Both the position numbers and the translations under genes were made by a program. From an uncultured Lachnospiraceae bacterium (GTDB taxonomy: Bacteria > Bacillota > Clostridia > Lachnospirales > Lachnospiraceae), in contig CATOJY010000003.1 of assembly GCA_951800685.1 (NCBI GenBank), positions 80,563 to 144,562 on the forward strand: a stretch of DNA of 64,000 nt, in the 5' to 3' direction. Below the pieces are notes generated by a model. The model saw only the letters and a list, made by a program, of their open reading frames with translations, did no database searches and was not told the DNA's origin. This document shows, one piece after another, positions 43,844-51,473 of this stretch. Numbering within the stretch: position 1 is the stretch's first letter; each line of letters opens with the position of its first letter.

Positions 43844-44017
43844 TTACATCTGTTTTCTGACGATCAGATATTCGTTATCCAGCTGATAAAAGGAACAGGA
43901 AAAATTACCGCCCTGCAGAAAACGCCCCATATCATCTTCATCCAAATCTACCATGCAGACATAACATTCATAGTCCTCATCATACTGATAGTTACTACAG
44001 CTATCACAACTACTCAT
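43844..44017 (-). CDS. DUF6472-like Cys-rich mini-protein
   Basis: 57 residues, reading MSSCDSCSNYQYDEDYECYV at the start, then CMVDLDEDDMGRFLQG, and a C-terminal FYQLDNEYLIVRKQM. Two CxxC-type pairs (CDSC; CYVC) and a fifth Cys could bind a metal. The pattern of C-x2-C, acidic stretch, MxRFL and VRKQM agrees with the small DUF6472 proteins of Lachnospiraceae, as I remember them. ATG 44017 follows AAGGAA at a short distance. It lies 24 bases after the next upstream gene and just before a strong terminator. Function unknown. Confidence 0.72.
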   Translation of the reverse strand: MSSCDSCSNYQYDEDYECYVCMVDLDEDDMGRFLQGGNFSCSFYQLDNEYLIVRKQM

Positions 44018-44041
44018 CTTTCCTTACACTTCTTTCTAATT

Positions 44042-44332
44042 CTAGTAAAAAGTCTTGTCCACTCTGCGGTTGACAAACTTAATCTTGTCTCTAATCTCAT
44101 CTGCCAGTTCCTGGATCGCCTCCTCTGCAGTTTCCTTCTGCAGTTGATTGACACAAAAAATGCATGCGCCGAATTTATCGTTTGAAAAAAGCTTCGGCTT
44201 CTCCCACTTTACAAAATAAGAAACTCTGTGTTTGAGCAGCAACTTCTCTATCTTTTCCTTCGTAGAAAGATCGGTCACCTGACACCACTCCAGTTCATTA
44301 TGTACTTTCACTTTCTGATATGCCGTCTCCAT
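44042..44332 (-). CDS. Hypothetical protein, 96 residues
   Basis: Small soluble protein beginning METAYQKVKVHNELEW, with a probable alpha/beta fold: VKVHNELEWCQV, then helix KEKIEKLLLKHRVSYFVKWEK, then CIFCVNQLQKETAEEAIQELA. One CxxC-like pair (CIFC) is seen. The ATG at 44332 has GGAGG 6 bases upstream; an earlier in-frame start at 44359 is less likely. It forms a two-gene unit with the DUF6472-like gene (24-base gap), facing the activase gene and divergent from metA. No family recognised with certainty. Confidence 0.75.
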   Translation of the reverse strand: METAYQKVKVHNELEWCQVTDLSTKEKIEKLLLKHRVSYFVKWEKPKLFSNDKFGACIFCVNQLQKETAEEAIQELADEIRDKIKFVNRRVDKTFY

Positions 44333-44399
44333 GATCGCCCTCCGTATCTTTCCGGTCAAAACCGTAATCCTTATTTATTATAGCTTATTTTGTATCATT

Positions 44400-44437
44400 G
44401 TGCAATTATTGCACGACAGGTTTTTTTGTGGTATATA
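44400..44437 (+). promoter_or_regulatory. metA promoter with palindrome over the -35
   Basis: GTGCAA-TTA-TTGCAC (44400–44414) is a perfect inverted repeat. Its right half, TTGCAC (44409–44414), is also a plausible -35, 17 bases before TATATA (44432–44437). A protein bound to the palindrome would block polymerase. No known methionine-control riboswitch is seen. Confidence 0.5.
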
Positions 44438-44477
44438 TAGTAAATAAAATATAATGAAAATGCGAGGAATAAACATC

Positions 44478-45395
44478 ATGCCAATCAAAGTAGCTGACTC
44501 TTTACCGGCAACCACCACACTGGAGAAAGAAAATATTTTCGTCATGACGGAATACCGTGCTATGCATCAGGACATCCGTCCCTTAAATGTGCTGATTCTC
44601 AATCTGATGCCAACCAAGATCGTGACGGAGACACAGCTTCTTCGCAAGCTTTCCAATACCCCGCTTCAAGTAAATGTAGAATTCCTGCAGACTGCCAGCT
44701 ACATACCACAGCACACTGATTCCAACCATTTAGAATCCTTTTACACCACTTTCGACCAGGTAAAAGACCGCAAATATGACGGCATGATCATCACCGGCGC
44801 TCCATTAGACTATGTGAGATTCGAGGATGTCACCTATTGGGATGAACTTTGTACTATTATGGCATGGGGCAAGAAACACGTCCACTGTACGCTGCATTTG
44901 TGCTGGGGTGCCTTTGCGGGCCTCTACTATCTCTATGGCCTGGACCGTTATGATTTGGATGCCAAACTCTCCGGCGTGTATGCCCACAGAATTATCAAGA
45001 AGAACTCTCCTCTTTTCCGGGGATTCGATGATATCTTCTATGCACCGCAATCCCGTGCGATGGGAATCACGGCTGAGAAGATCGCCTCCGTCCCCGACCT
45101 AGAGTTGATGGCCGTCTCTGATGAAGCAGGCGTTGCTATCGTCAAAACAACCGACAGCCGCCACTTTTTCGTCACATGTCATCCAGAATACGATGCCGAT
45201 ACCCTGGCGCAGGAATACTTTAGAGACCTGAATAAAGGCATGAATCCTTCAATCCCAGTCAATTATTTCCCAGATGACAATCCAGAGAATCCTCCGATCG
45301 TCAACTGGCGTTCCACCGGACAGTTACTGTATTCCAACTGGCTGAATTACTATGTGTATCAGACGACACCCTATGATATCAGGACGATCGAATAG
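44478..45395 (+). CDS. metA: Homoserine O-acyltransferase (MetA family)
   Basis: Acylates homoserine in methionine synthesis; class-I glutamine-amidotransferase-like fold, 305 residues. Catalytic Cys142 is in HCTLHLCWGAF, with the His/Glu pair in TCHPEYD. The residue that decides the acyl donor (position 111 in the family: Glu gives acetyl-CoA use in Bacillus cereus, Gly gives succinyl-CoA use in E. coli) is Asp here, in TGAPLDYVRF. This suggests acetyl specificity, but Asp is not the characterised residue. ATG 44478 follows CGAGGA; the in-frame start at 44454 would add eight residues. A terminator follows 37 bases after the stop. Confidence 0.94.
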   Translation: MPIKVADSLPATTTLEKENIFVMTEYRAMHQDIRPLNVLILNLMPTKIVTETQLLRKLSNTPLQVNVEFLQTASYIPQHTDSNHLESFYTTFDQVKDRKYDGMIITGAPLDYVRFEDVTYWDELCTIMAWGKKHVHCTLHLCWGAFAGLYYLYGLDRYDLDAKLSGVYAHRIIKKNSPLFRGFDDIFYAPQSRAMGITAEKIASVPDLELMAVSDEAGVAIVKTTDSRHFFVTCHPEYDADTLAQEYFRDLNKGMNPSIPVNYFPDDNPENPPIVNWRSTGQLLYSNWLNYYVYQTTPYDIRTIE

Positions 45396-45432
45396 ATGCA
45401 TGAGAATTTTATTTACAAGCGTTAATGAAGTG

Positions 45433-45460
45433 CCACGACCATGGCTGGTCGTGGTTCTCT
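45433..45460 (+). terminator. Terminator of metA
   Basis: CCACGACCA-TGGC-TGGTCGTGG (45433–45454) is a 9-bp perfect stem followed by TTCTCTT. Confidence 0.75.
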
Positions 45461-45485
45461 TACAGTATTTCCTGTTTTTGCCCAT

Positions 45486-45716
45486 TCATTCCCCATAATA
45501 TTTCTTAGCAATTTCCTCAATCGTTGGCTCTTTGATCCTGATATCCTCTACCAGATAACTTTTTAACACTGCTTCAATGATCTTTAGCAGGCACAATCTC
45601 TTCATTCCTGTATAAAGCTGTAAAACTGCCTTCCTCTGATTTCCATTTTCCACTCCTGTCAGCTCTATATTGCCTTCAGACGAAACCTTACAGAAAAATT
45701 CTACTACATGGACCCT
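45486..45716 (-). pseudogene. Possible frameshifted small gene after ligA
   Basis: A reading frame of 76 codons without a usable start (45716–45486) ends with a protein-like sequence: LCLLKIIEAVLKSYLVEDI, then KEPTIEEIAKKYYGE and TGA. A well-placed ATG at 45646, with AGGAG 8 bases upstream, opens a different frame that ends after 14 codons. A one-base shift would join the two into a protein of about 50 residues. It could be a frameshifted gene, a sequencing error or chance. It lies directly downstream of ligA on the same strand. Family unknown. Confidence 0.35.
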
Positions 45717-45750
45717 TCAATATAATTCAATTTCAAAAACACATTCTTCT

Positions 45751-47709
45751 TTACAGATATTCTTCCATAAAGCTTTCTTCTGAAAGAATCGGAACACCAA
45801 GTTCTTTCGCCTTTTTATTTTTAGATGACTGTGATGTGGTATCATTATTGATCAGGCAGACGGTCTTACCAGTAACGCTCCCCGTCACTTTACCACCTTT
45901 AGCTTCGATCTCTGCCTTAAGCGCATTGCGGTTTTCATAGTGCTTCAGACTTCCTGTGATCACGAAAGACATTCCCGCTAGGGTCTGGTTCCCCTCCTCC
46001 ACCGTTTCTTCCGCTAATTGCAGCTCCTGCAGCAGACGATCCAGCTGCTCCATCTTATCCTGTCGATGGAAAAATTCATATATACCGGCTGCAATCACTT
46101 CTCCAACCCCGTCTACTTCACTTAACTCTTCTTCCTTTGCCTGTCGAAGCCTCTCTAAAGAGAACTGAAAGTGTCTGCACAAAAGCTTCGCATTGGCTAC
46201 ACCCACATTTTCAATCCCCAAGCCGTAAAGAACTCTTGCCAGCGTCGTCTTCCTTGCCTTCTCAAGACTTTCCAACAGATTTCTGTAGGATTTCTCTCCA
46301 AAACCATCCATCTGCAGGATCTCTTCTTCATAGCGGTTCAATTTAAAAAGATCAGCAAACTCATGCAGAAATCCTCGTGCAAGAAATTTCTCTAAAGTCG
46401 ATTCCGACAGACCATCCACATTCAAAGCATCTCTGCTCACAAACAGCGTAAATGCCTTGATCTTCTTTGCATCACATTCTGGATTACCGCAGTACAAGGA
46501 CTGCACATCATTAACCTGTCTGACTTGCGTTGCCTGCCCGCACACCGGACAAACAGAAGGAATCTCAAGCGTATCGCTCTGTGTCAGATTCTCCGCAATC
46601 TGTGGAATAATCATATTTGCCTTATAGACCGTAATACGGTCTCCGATCCCAAGCTTAAGCCCTCTCACAATGCTGATATTATGCACTGAAGCCCGGCTGA
46701 CAGTCGTTCCTTCCAATTCCACCGGTTCAAAAATCGCCACCGGATTGATCAGTCCTGTGCGGCTGGCGCTCCATTCCATCTCTTTCAGTACAGTTTCACG
46801 CAACTCATCCGCCCATTTAAAAGCAATGGAATCCCGTGGGAATTTGGCAGTCCTGCCCAGAGACTGTCCATAAGCAATATCATTATAAGTTAATACCAAT
46901 CCATCCGACGGTATCTCATAAGTCTGGATTTTCTTCTCAAAAAAATCTATTTCCTCTATGATCGTATCCGGATGCACAATTCTATATTCTACTACGTCAA
47001 AACCCTGTTCTTCCAAAAAAGCAAACTGTTCTGAACGAAGCAAAAAGCCGTCTGCCCTTTCTGCTTTTACAAGGCTAAAAGCATAGAATCTAACATTACG
47101 GTTAGCTGTAATCTCATTATTTAACTGCCGTACAGAACCACTGCACAAATTTCTGGGATTCTTGTATCTTGCATCGGCATCTTCAATCTCACCATTAATC
47201 CGCTCAAATTCCCTGTAACTGATCACGGCCTCCCCACGAAGAATTAACTCTCCCTGATAAGGGATCGATAAAGGAACATTCTCAAACACTCGCGCATTAT
47301 TTGTGATCACTTCGCCAACTTCCCCATTACCTCTCGTAACAGCCTTAAATAATTTCCCCTCCTTGTAAGTGAGAACGATCGTCAAGCCATCTAATTTCCA
47401 GGAAAGCAATCCTTCTTTCCCATCCAGCCACTCCTGCAGCTCCTCTCTGCTTTTGGTCTTCGCCAAAGAAAGCATGGGACTTTCATGTCTTTCTTTTGGA
47501 AGCTCATCTACAGCCTCATATCCGACCCTTACTGTAGGACTGTTTGCAAGTGTTACACCTGTTATTTTCTCCAATTCCGACAACTCATCATATAAGCGGT
47601 CATACTCATAGTTGCTCATAATCTCTGTATCTTGTGCATAGTACGCTCTTGCTGCACGATTTAATACCTCAACCAGTTCTTTCATGCGGTTTCTACTTGT
47701 TTCTTCCAT
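45751..47709 (-). CDS. ligA: NAD-dependent DNA ligase
   Basis: Seals nicks in replication and repair using NAD+. Order: Ia domain, adenylation domain with the KxDG motif (LSWKLDGL, near residue 108), OB fold, four-Cys zinc finger (CPVCGQ … YCGNPEC), helix-hairpin-helix region (DGFGEKSYRNLL; NVGVANAKLL) and a C-terminal BRCT domain with GMSFVITGSL. At 652 residues it is slightly short of the usual 665–675 but complete. The ATG at 47709 is at a loose distance from AGGGGGA; an internal ATG (MKELVEV) is possible. A pseudouridine synthase gene lies 57 bases upstream on the same strand. Confidence 0.95.
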   Translation of the reverse strand: MEETSRNRMKELVEVLNRAARAYYAQDTEIMSNYEYDRLYDELSELEKITGVTLANSPTVRVGYEAVDELPKERHESPMLSLAKTKSREELQEWLDGKEGLLSWKLDGLTIVLTYKEGKLFKAVTRGNGEVGEVITNNARVFENVPLSIPYQGELILRGEAVISYREFERINGEIEDADARYKNPRNLCSGSVRQLNNEITANRNVRFYAFSLVKAERADGFLLRSEQFAFLEEQGFDVVEYRIVHPDTIIEEIDFFEKKIQTYEIPSDGLVLTYNDIAYGQSLGRTAKFPRDSIAFKWADELRETVLKEMEWSASRTGLINPVAIFEPVELEGTTVSRASVHNISIVRGLKLGIGDRITVYKANMIIPQIAENLTQSDTLEIPSVCPVCGQATQVRQVNDVQSLYCGNPECDAKKIKAFTLFVSRDALNVDGLSESTLEKFLARGFLHEFADLFKLNRYEEEILQMDGFGEKSYRNLLESLEKARKTTLARVLYGLGIENVGVANAKLLCRHFQFSLERLRQAKEEELSEVDGVGEVIAAGIYEFFHRQDKMEQLDRLLQELQLAEETVEEGNQTLAGMSFVITGSLKHYENRNALKAEIEAKGGKVTGSVTGKTVCLINNDTTSQSSKNKKAKELGVPILSEESFMEEYL

Positions 47710-47766
47710 AATAATGCCAAAAATCCCCCTTTATATTCCTAACGCATGTACTTTGCCAGAATCTAC

Positions 47767-48489
47767 TCAATCCGTCCTCTTGACATTGCACCTGATATAT
47801 AATTCTTCTATCTCATCCTGCTCCAATTCTCTGGATTCTCCAGGTTTTAATCCATGCAAACCAATATTTATAACACGTGTTCTTTTCAAAGATAACACCT
47901 TGTACCCCTGTGTCTTACACATACGTCTGATCTGTCTGTTGATTCCCTGTGTCAACACTATACGAATCGTCTTTGGCCCCAATTGTTCTATCTCACACGG
48001 CCTTGTCATAACATTAAGCTCTTCCAGATAAACCCCTTCCCGCAGACACCTCAATGCCTCCTCTGTCCACGGTTTAGAAACTTTGACAATATACTCCTTC
48101 TCGTGGCCATTAGCGCCTCGCATCATGGCATCAATCAGCATACCGTCATTGGTCATCAGCAGCAGTCCTTCCGACTCTTTATCCAGTCTGCCGGCATAAG
48201 TAACCCTCACAGGACATACAACTTCCTGTGTCACAATCCGTTCTGCATGGATATCCCGGTTTGTACAGACAACACCGACCGGTTTGTAATACGCCAACAC
48301 CACTTTCTGGTCGCGCTCCCTGATTGTCCTGCCACGGACACAAATACACTCCTGCCCAGTCACTTTCATACCCATTACAGCCGCTGCACCATTAACGGTT
48401 ACGGCTCCCTGGCTAATCAGTGCATCTGCATCTCTTCTGGAACAGACGCCGCAAGCCGCCAGATATCTATTCAACCGGATCTCTTCCAT
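47767..48489 (-). CDS. RsuA/RluF-family pseudouridine synthase
   Basis: Isomerises a uridine in rRNA (or tRNA) to pseudouridine. The N-terminal S4 RNA-binding domain (residues 4–60, MEEIRLNRYLAACGVCSRRDAD in parts) is followed by the catalytic core, with the active Asp in AGRLDKESEGLLLMTND. The RluF-like end motif is TQGINRQIRRMCKTQGYKV. The S4 start and NRQIRRM stretch place it with RluF rather than RluB or RsuA, but the target base is not deducible. At 240 residues it is normal. ligA follows 57 bases downstream. Confidence 0.92.
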   Translation of the reverse strand: MEEIRLNRYLAACGVCSRRDADALISQGAVTVNGAAAVMGMKVTGQECICVRGRTIRERDQKVVLAYYKPVGVVCTNRDIHAERIVTQEVVCPVRVTYAGRLDKESEGLLLMTNDGMLIDAMMRGANGHEKEYIVKVSKPWTEEALRCLREGVYLEELNVMTRPCEIEQLGPKTIRIVLTQGINRQIRRMCKTQGYKVLSLKRTRVINIGLHGLKPGESRELEQDEIEELYIRCNVKRTD

Positions 48490-48548
48490 TTCTGTATACT
48501 CCTTCTCCTGTCCAGACCAGTTTTATTCAATAACATACGTTTCTGATT

Positions 48549-49703
48549 CTATTCTGTTCCAACAAATGTCACTTGATCGTCACCATGACTTACTTCTTTA
48601 GGTTCCACCGCATGTTCCAATAGAAATTCGCGCCATACATCATAGTGTTTTGCATACAGATGTACACCGTCGAACGTCAGTTCAGCATTCAAAAAACCTT
48701 CTTCATCCGTAAACAATGGATTCGCATCCAGATAAAAAACATCTGTTCCGTTTGCCAGGGAAGCCGCAGCGGCATTCTTATCATTGATGTTGATATTATT
48801 GAACTCTGATTCAAAATTATTCTTTTCCCTGCTGACATGGAGATTCGCCATAACATAAACTACTGCCTCTGGCTGCCATTCTTTGATTTTCTGCAATACC
48901 TCCTGATATTTATCCAGATACATTTGGGTGTTTCCATAGCCCAGCTCATTCATTCCCAGCATGATATAAATTTTACCATATTGCTTCTCCTGCAGCACTT
49001 GTGTCAGATCAACTTTATTTCCTGTCTTCTGGTAAGTAATCTCTTCCTCCAACAATTTGAAAATCATCATGCCGCTGTCACAATAGAAATCCGCTCCTTC
49101 CAGCTCTGCGTAATCCGATATGCCTAAAGTTCTGGAATCCCCCAGAAATGCGGCGTCATTAAAATAACTCACGTTTTCTTTTGCGTATGGATACTCTGTT
49201 GTCAATGCAATTTTTCCTGCATCCTTGTAATAAGGAGAATCAATCTGTATTGGATCATAATACTCAAAATTTGTGATCCCTTTTGGTATTTCTTCCGTAT
49301 TTTCAAGATTTTTCTTAATTTGATTGTCTGTATTCAAATCTATATCATCCGAAATTTCCTCTTCTTTTTCCTTGCAGCTTCCTGCATTTTCTTCTTTACT
49401 TCCTGCAGCTGATGCAAGCTCTGTCGGCATACCCTCCTCCTGTATAGTATGAACCTCCCCGACATCTTCTCCTGTTTCCGAAACAGGTTCACTCGAAACC
49501 ATCGCCGCCTCCTGCTTACCAGGCATTTTCGCATAGGCATCCGAAGCGAAAATCTGCACCTCCTTTGCCACTGAACCAAACCCGATCTCGTCAGAAAAGG
49601 CCATTACAACCACAGTAGTAAGAAAGATTAAAATTAAATATGGACTGTTATATATATTTTCTTTCAACTGCAGGCTCCTTCGCTGCTTTTTCTTTTTCTT
49701 CAT
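48549..49703 (-). CDS. SGNH/GDSL hydrolase-like, membrane anchored, partner of MBOAT
   Basis: About 384 residues: a very basic start (MKKKKKQRR), one membrane helix (about 22–38), an acidic and Ser/Glu-rich linker (about 55–140), then an extracytoplasmic SGNH domain. Block I is FLGDSRTLG (Ser near residue 190), block III is GMNELGYG, and block V is FDGVHL. Such proteins accept acyl groups from MBOAT partners and esterify polysaccharide or peptidoglycan. It lies 148 bases downstream of the MBOAT gene on the same strand. ATG 49703 is preferred over 49709 because of AGGA spacing. Confidence 0.85.
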   Translation of the reverse strand: MKKKKKQRRSLQLKENIYNSPYLILIFLTTVVVMAFSDEIGFGSVAKEVQIFASDAYAKMPGKQEAAMVSSEPVSETGEDVGEVHTIQEEGMPTELASAAGSKEENAGSCKEKEEEISDDIDLNTDNQIKKNLENTEEIPKGITNFEYYDPIQIDSPYYKDAGKIALTTEYPYAKENVSYFNDAAFLGDSRTLGISDYAELEGADFYCDSGMMIFKLLEEEITYQKTGNKVDLTQVLQEKQYGKIYIMLGMNELGYGNTQMYLDKYQEVLQKIKEWQPEAVVYVMANLHVSREKNNFESEFNNININDKNAAAASLANGTDVFYLDANPLFTDEEGFLNAELTFDGVHLYAKHYDVWREFLLEHAVEPKEVSHGDDQVTFVGTE

Positions 49704-49851
49704 ATGCATCTTCCTATCTTTTTCTCTCTTGTGACCTTTTTCATCACATCCACGCTATGGAACCCCACGATACCACCACATGTCCCCAGTTTCTTAAACA
49801 TATACAGGCAATAATCCTCTTCTTGCTATCCTCTGAGCCGTTGGAGCGCCC

Positions 49852-51273
49852 TTAAAACCGGAAATACAGGAACGGATTATTATTCCCCACCATAATCTCA
49901 TAGACGGAAAACCAGAATACCACACCCAAGAGCAACACCACAAACCACCTGTCTTTCCATTTATTGTACCATCTGATTGGAAAAGGCGTTATAAACAACA
50001 CGCAGGCTGCCAACAAAATACCATATTGTTCCAAATAGCGCAAAAACTGCGGTATGCCTACCAAAACGCTATTTTCATGAATACCAAACAGATTTGCCAG
50101 ATAGGCGGTCAGTTGCTGCCAATCTGTAATTGCAAAAATAACCCACGTTATCGGAATGATAATAAGCGTATACAAATGTCCAAGCACTTTGGATTTTTCC
50201 AGTTTCTTGCCATAGGTGTTCTTCTCTATCGTGAGAAGTACGAAAAAGCAAAGCCCCCATAACACAAAATTCCAATCGGCTCCATGCCAGAGCCCAGTAA
50301 GCGCCCACACAACAAAAAGATTACACATCGTCCTACGCTTTCCCTTGTGGCTGCCTCCCATCGGAATATAGACATATTCCCGAAACCATCTTCCCAGCGT
50401 AATATGCCATCTTCTCCAGAATTCCGAAACAGATCTGGATATATAGGGGTGATCAAAGTTCTCCGGAATCCTAAAACCCAGCATCCTGCCAAGTCCCATC
50501 GCCATCAGAGAATATCCCCAGAAATCAAAATAAATCTGAAAAGAATAAGCACATGCACCCAACCATGCTACTGCCGCATGAAGATTACCTGCTCCTGCTG
50601 ACATGATTGTATTCCAAAGAGTTCCTATCTGATTCGCTAACAAAACTTTAAGTCCAAGCCCCAAGGTAAACAACTTTAGGCCATTCTCCAGATACCGGAG
50701 CCGTATTCTCCTGTTCCGCATCCGGTCAGCCACTTCATCATACCGTACAATTGGTCCAGCAATCAATTGTGGAAACATACTCACGTAGGCAGCAAACGGT
50801 ACGAATCCCGGTAAATCCTGGATTGTTCCCCTATAGCAGTCAACCTGATAGGAAATCATCTGAAACGTATAAAAACTGATTCCAAGGGGAAGCACCAATT
50901 CAAGCACTGGTACCAAATGCTGTCCTGTCAGTTGATTGACCGTCCCTGCTGCAAAATCCCAATATTTAAAAAGAAATAAAATCCCCAGATCAAAAAAAAG
51001 AGCTGATACCAGCGCGACCCGGCGTCTTCGCTTCCTTTTCTGCCGCCGGTTCTGCTGCGGAGTGGATGGCTCCCAGAACATATATTTGCTGATACCATAA
51101 TTGACTGCAACGGAAAAAATAAGCAGTAGAACAAAATACGGTTCTCCCACTCCATAAAATACAAGACTTCCTGCCAGCAGTACCAGATTACGGTACTTAG
51201 CAGGAATCATCAGATAGCATAACATAAAAACCGGTAAAAACCGGAACAAAAATTCCACACTGGAAAACAACAT
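49852..51273 (-). CDS. MBOAT-family O-acyltransferase
   Basis: Polytopic membrane protein of 473 residues in the AlgI/DltB/PatA family, moving acyl groups (probably acetyl) from cytoplasmic CoA to an extracytoplasmic acceptor. Conserved stretches are SVSEFWRRWHITLGRWFREYVYIP (residues about 281–304, His290) and the catalytic His330 in ALTGLWHGADWNF. About ten to eleven membrane segments are seen. A basic patch RRQKRKRRRR lies near residue 76. ATG 51273 follows AGGAG at 8 bases. The next gene is an SGNH hydrolase-like protein, giving the two-part machine known from peptidoglycan and alginate acetylation. The polymer target is not known. Confidence 0.92.
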   Translation of the reverse strand: MLFSSVEFLFRFLPVFMLCYLMIPAKYRNLVLLAGSLVFYGVGEPYFVLLLIFSVAVNYGISKYMFWEPSTPQQNRRQKRKRRRRVALVSALFFDLGILFLFKYWDFAAGTVNQLTGQHLVPVLELVLPLGISFYTFQMISYQVDCYRGTIQDLPGFVPFAAYVSMFPQLIAGPIVRYDEVADRMRNRRIRLRYLENGLKLFTLGLGLKVLLANQIGTLWNTIMSAGAGNLHAAVAWLGACAYSFQIYFDFWGYSLMAMGLGRMLGFRIPENFDHPYISRSVSEFWRRWHITLGRWFREYVYIPMGGSHKGKRRTMCNLFVVWALTGLWHGADWNFVLWGLCFFVLLTIEKNTYGKKLEKSKVLGHLYTLIIIPITWVIFAITDWQQLTAYLANLFGIHENSVLVGIPQFLRYLEQYGILLAACVLFITPFPIRWYNKWKDRWFVVLLLGVVFWFSVYEIMVGNNNPFLYFRF

Positions 51274-51368
51274 AAACAGCACTCCTAAATACTATATTCA
51301 GGTGCTTCTAAAACAACACCTTCACGTAGTTTACTGCCAAAATACAGACCGCGTACAAATCCCTATTT

Positions 51369-51397
51369 AGTATATTCCAGCCAGATTTTTTTTACAA
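51369..51397 (-). promoter_or_regulatory. Sigma-A promoter of the MBOAT–SGNH operon
   Basis: TTGTAA (51397–51392), a 17-base spacer and TATACT (51374–51369) on the minus strand, giving a leader of about 90 bases. Confidence 0.65.
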
Positions 51398-51427
51398 GGG
51401 ACAAACCCTTCCTTTTTCGACATTTTC

Positions 51428-51466
51428 TGCATCATTTTTGCATCCAAATTGCATCATTTTTGCATC
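51428..51466. repeat. Four TGCATC hexamers on an exact 11-bp period
   Basis: TGCATC begins at 51428, 51439, 51450 and 51461, with spacers ATTTT, CAAAT and ATTTT. An 11-bp direct-repeat spacing is typical for OmpR/PhoB-family response regulators, which bind as head-to-tail dimers; four half-sites would hold two dimers. The array lies about 31 bases upstream of the -35 of the MBOAT promoter and just after the stop codon of the RsmF-like gene. Confidence 0.7.
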
Positions 51467-51473
51467 ATACCAA

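Noticed and set aside
43838..44185. A 115-codon plus-strand frame
   Set aside because: It covers the DUF6472-like gene and part of its neighbour in reverse and crosses the terminator; the minus-strand genes have RBSs and family features.
51428..51466. CRISPR-like or minisatellite repeat
   Set aside because: The period is only 11 bp with four hexamers; there are no 25–40 bp repeats with unique spacers.
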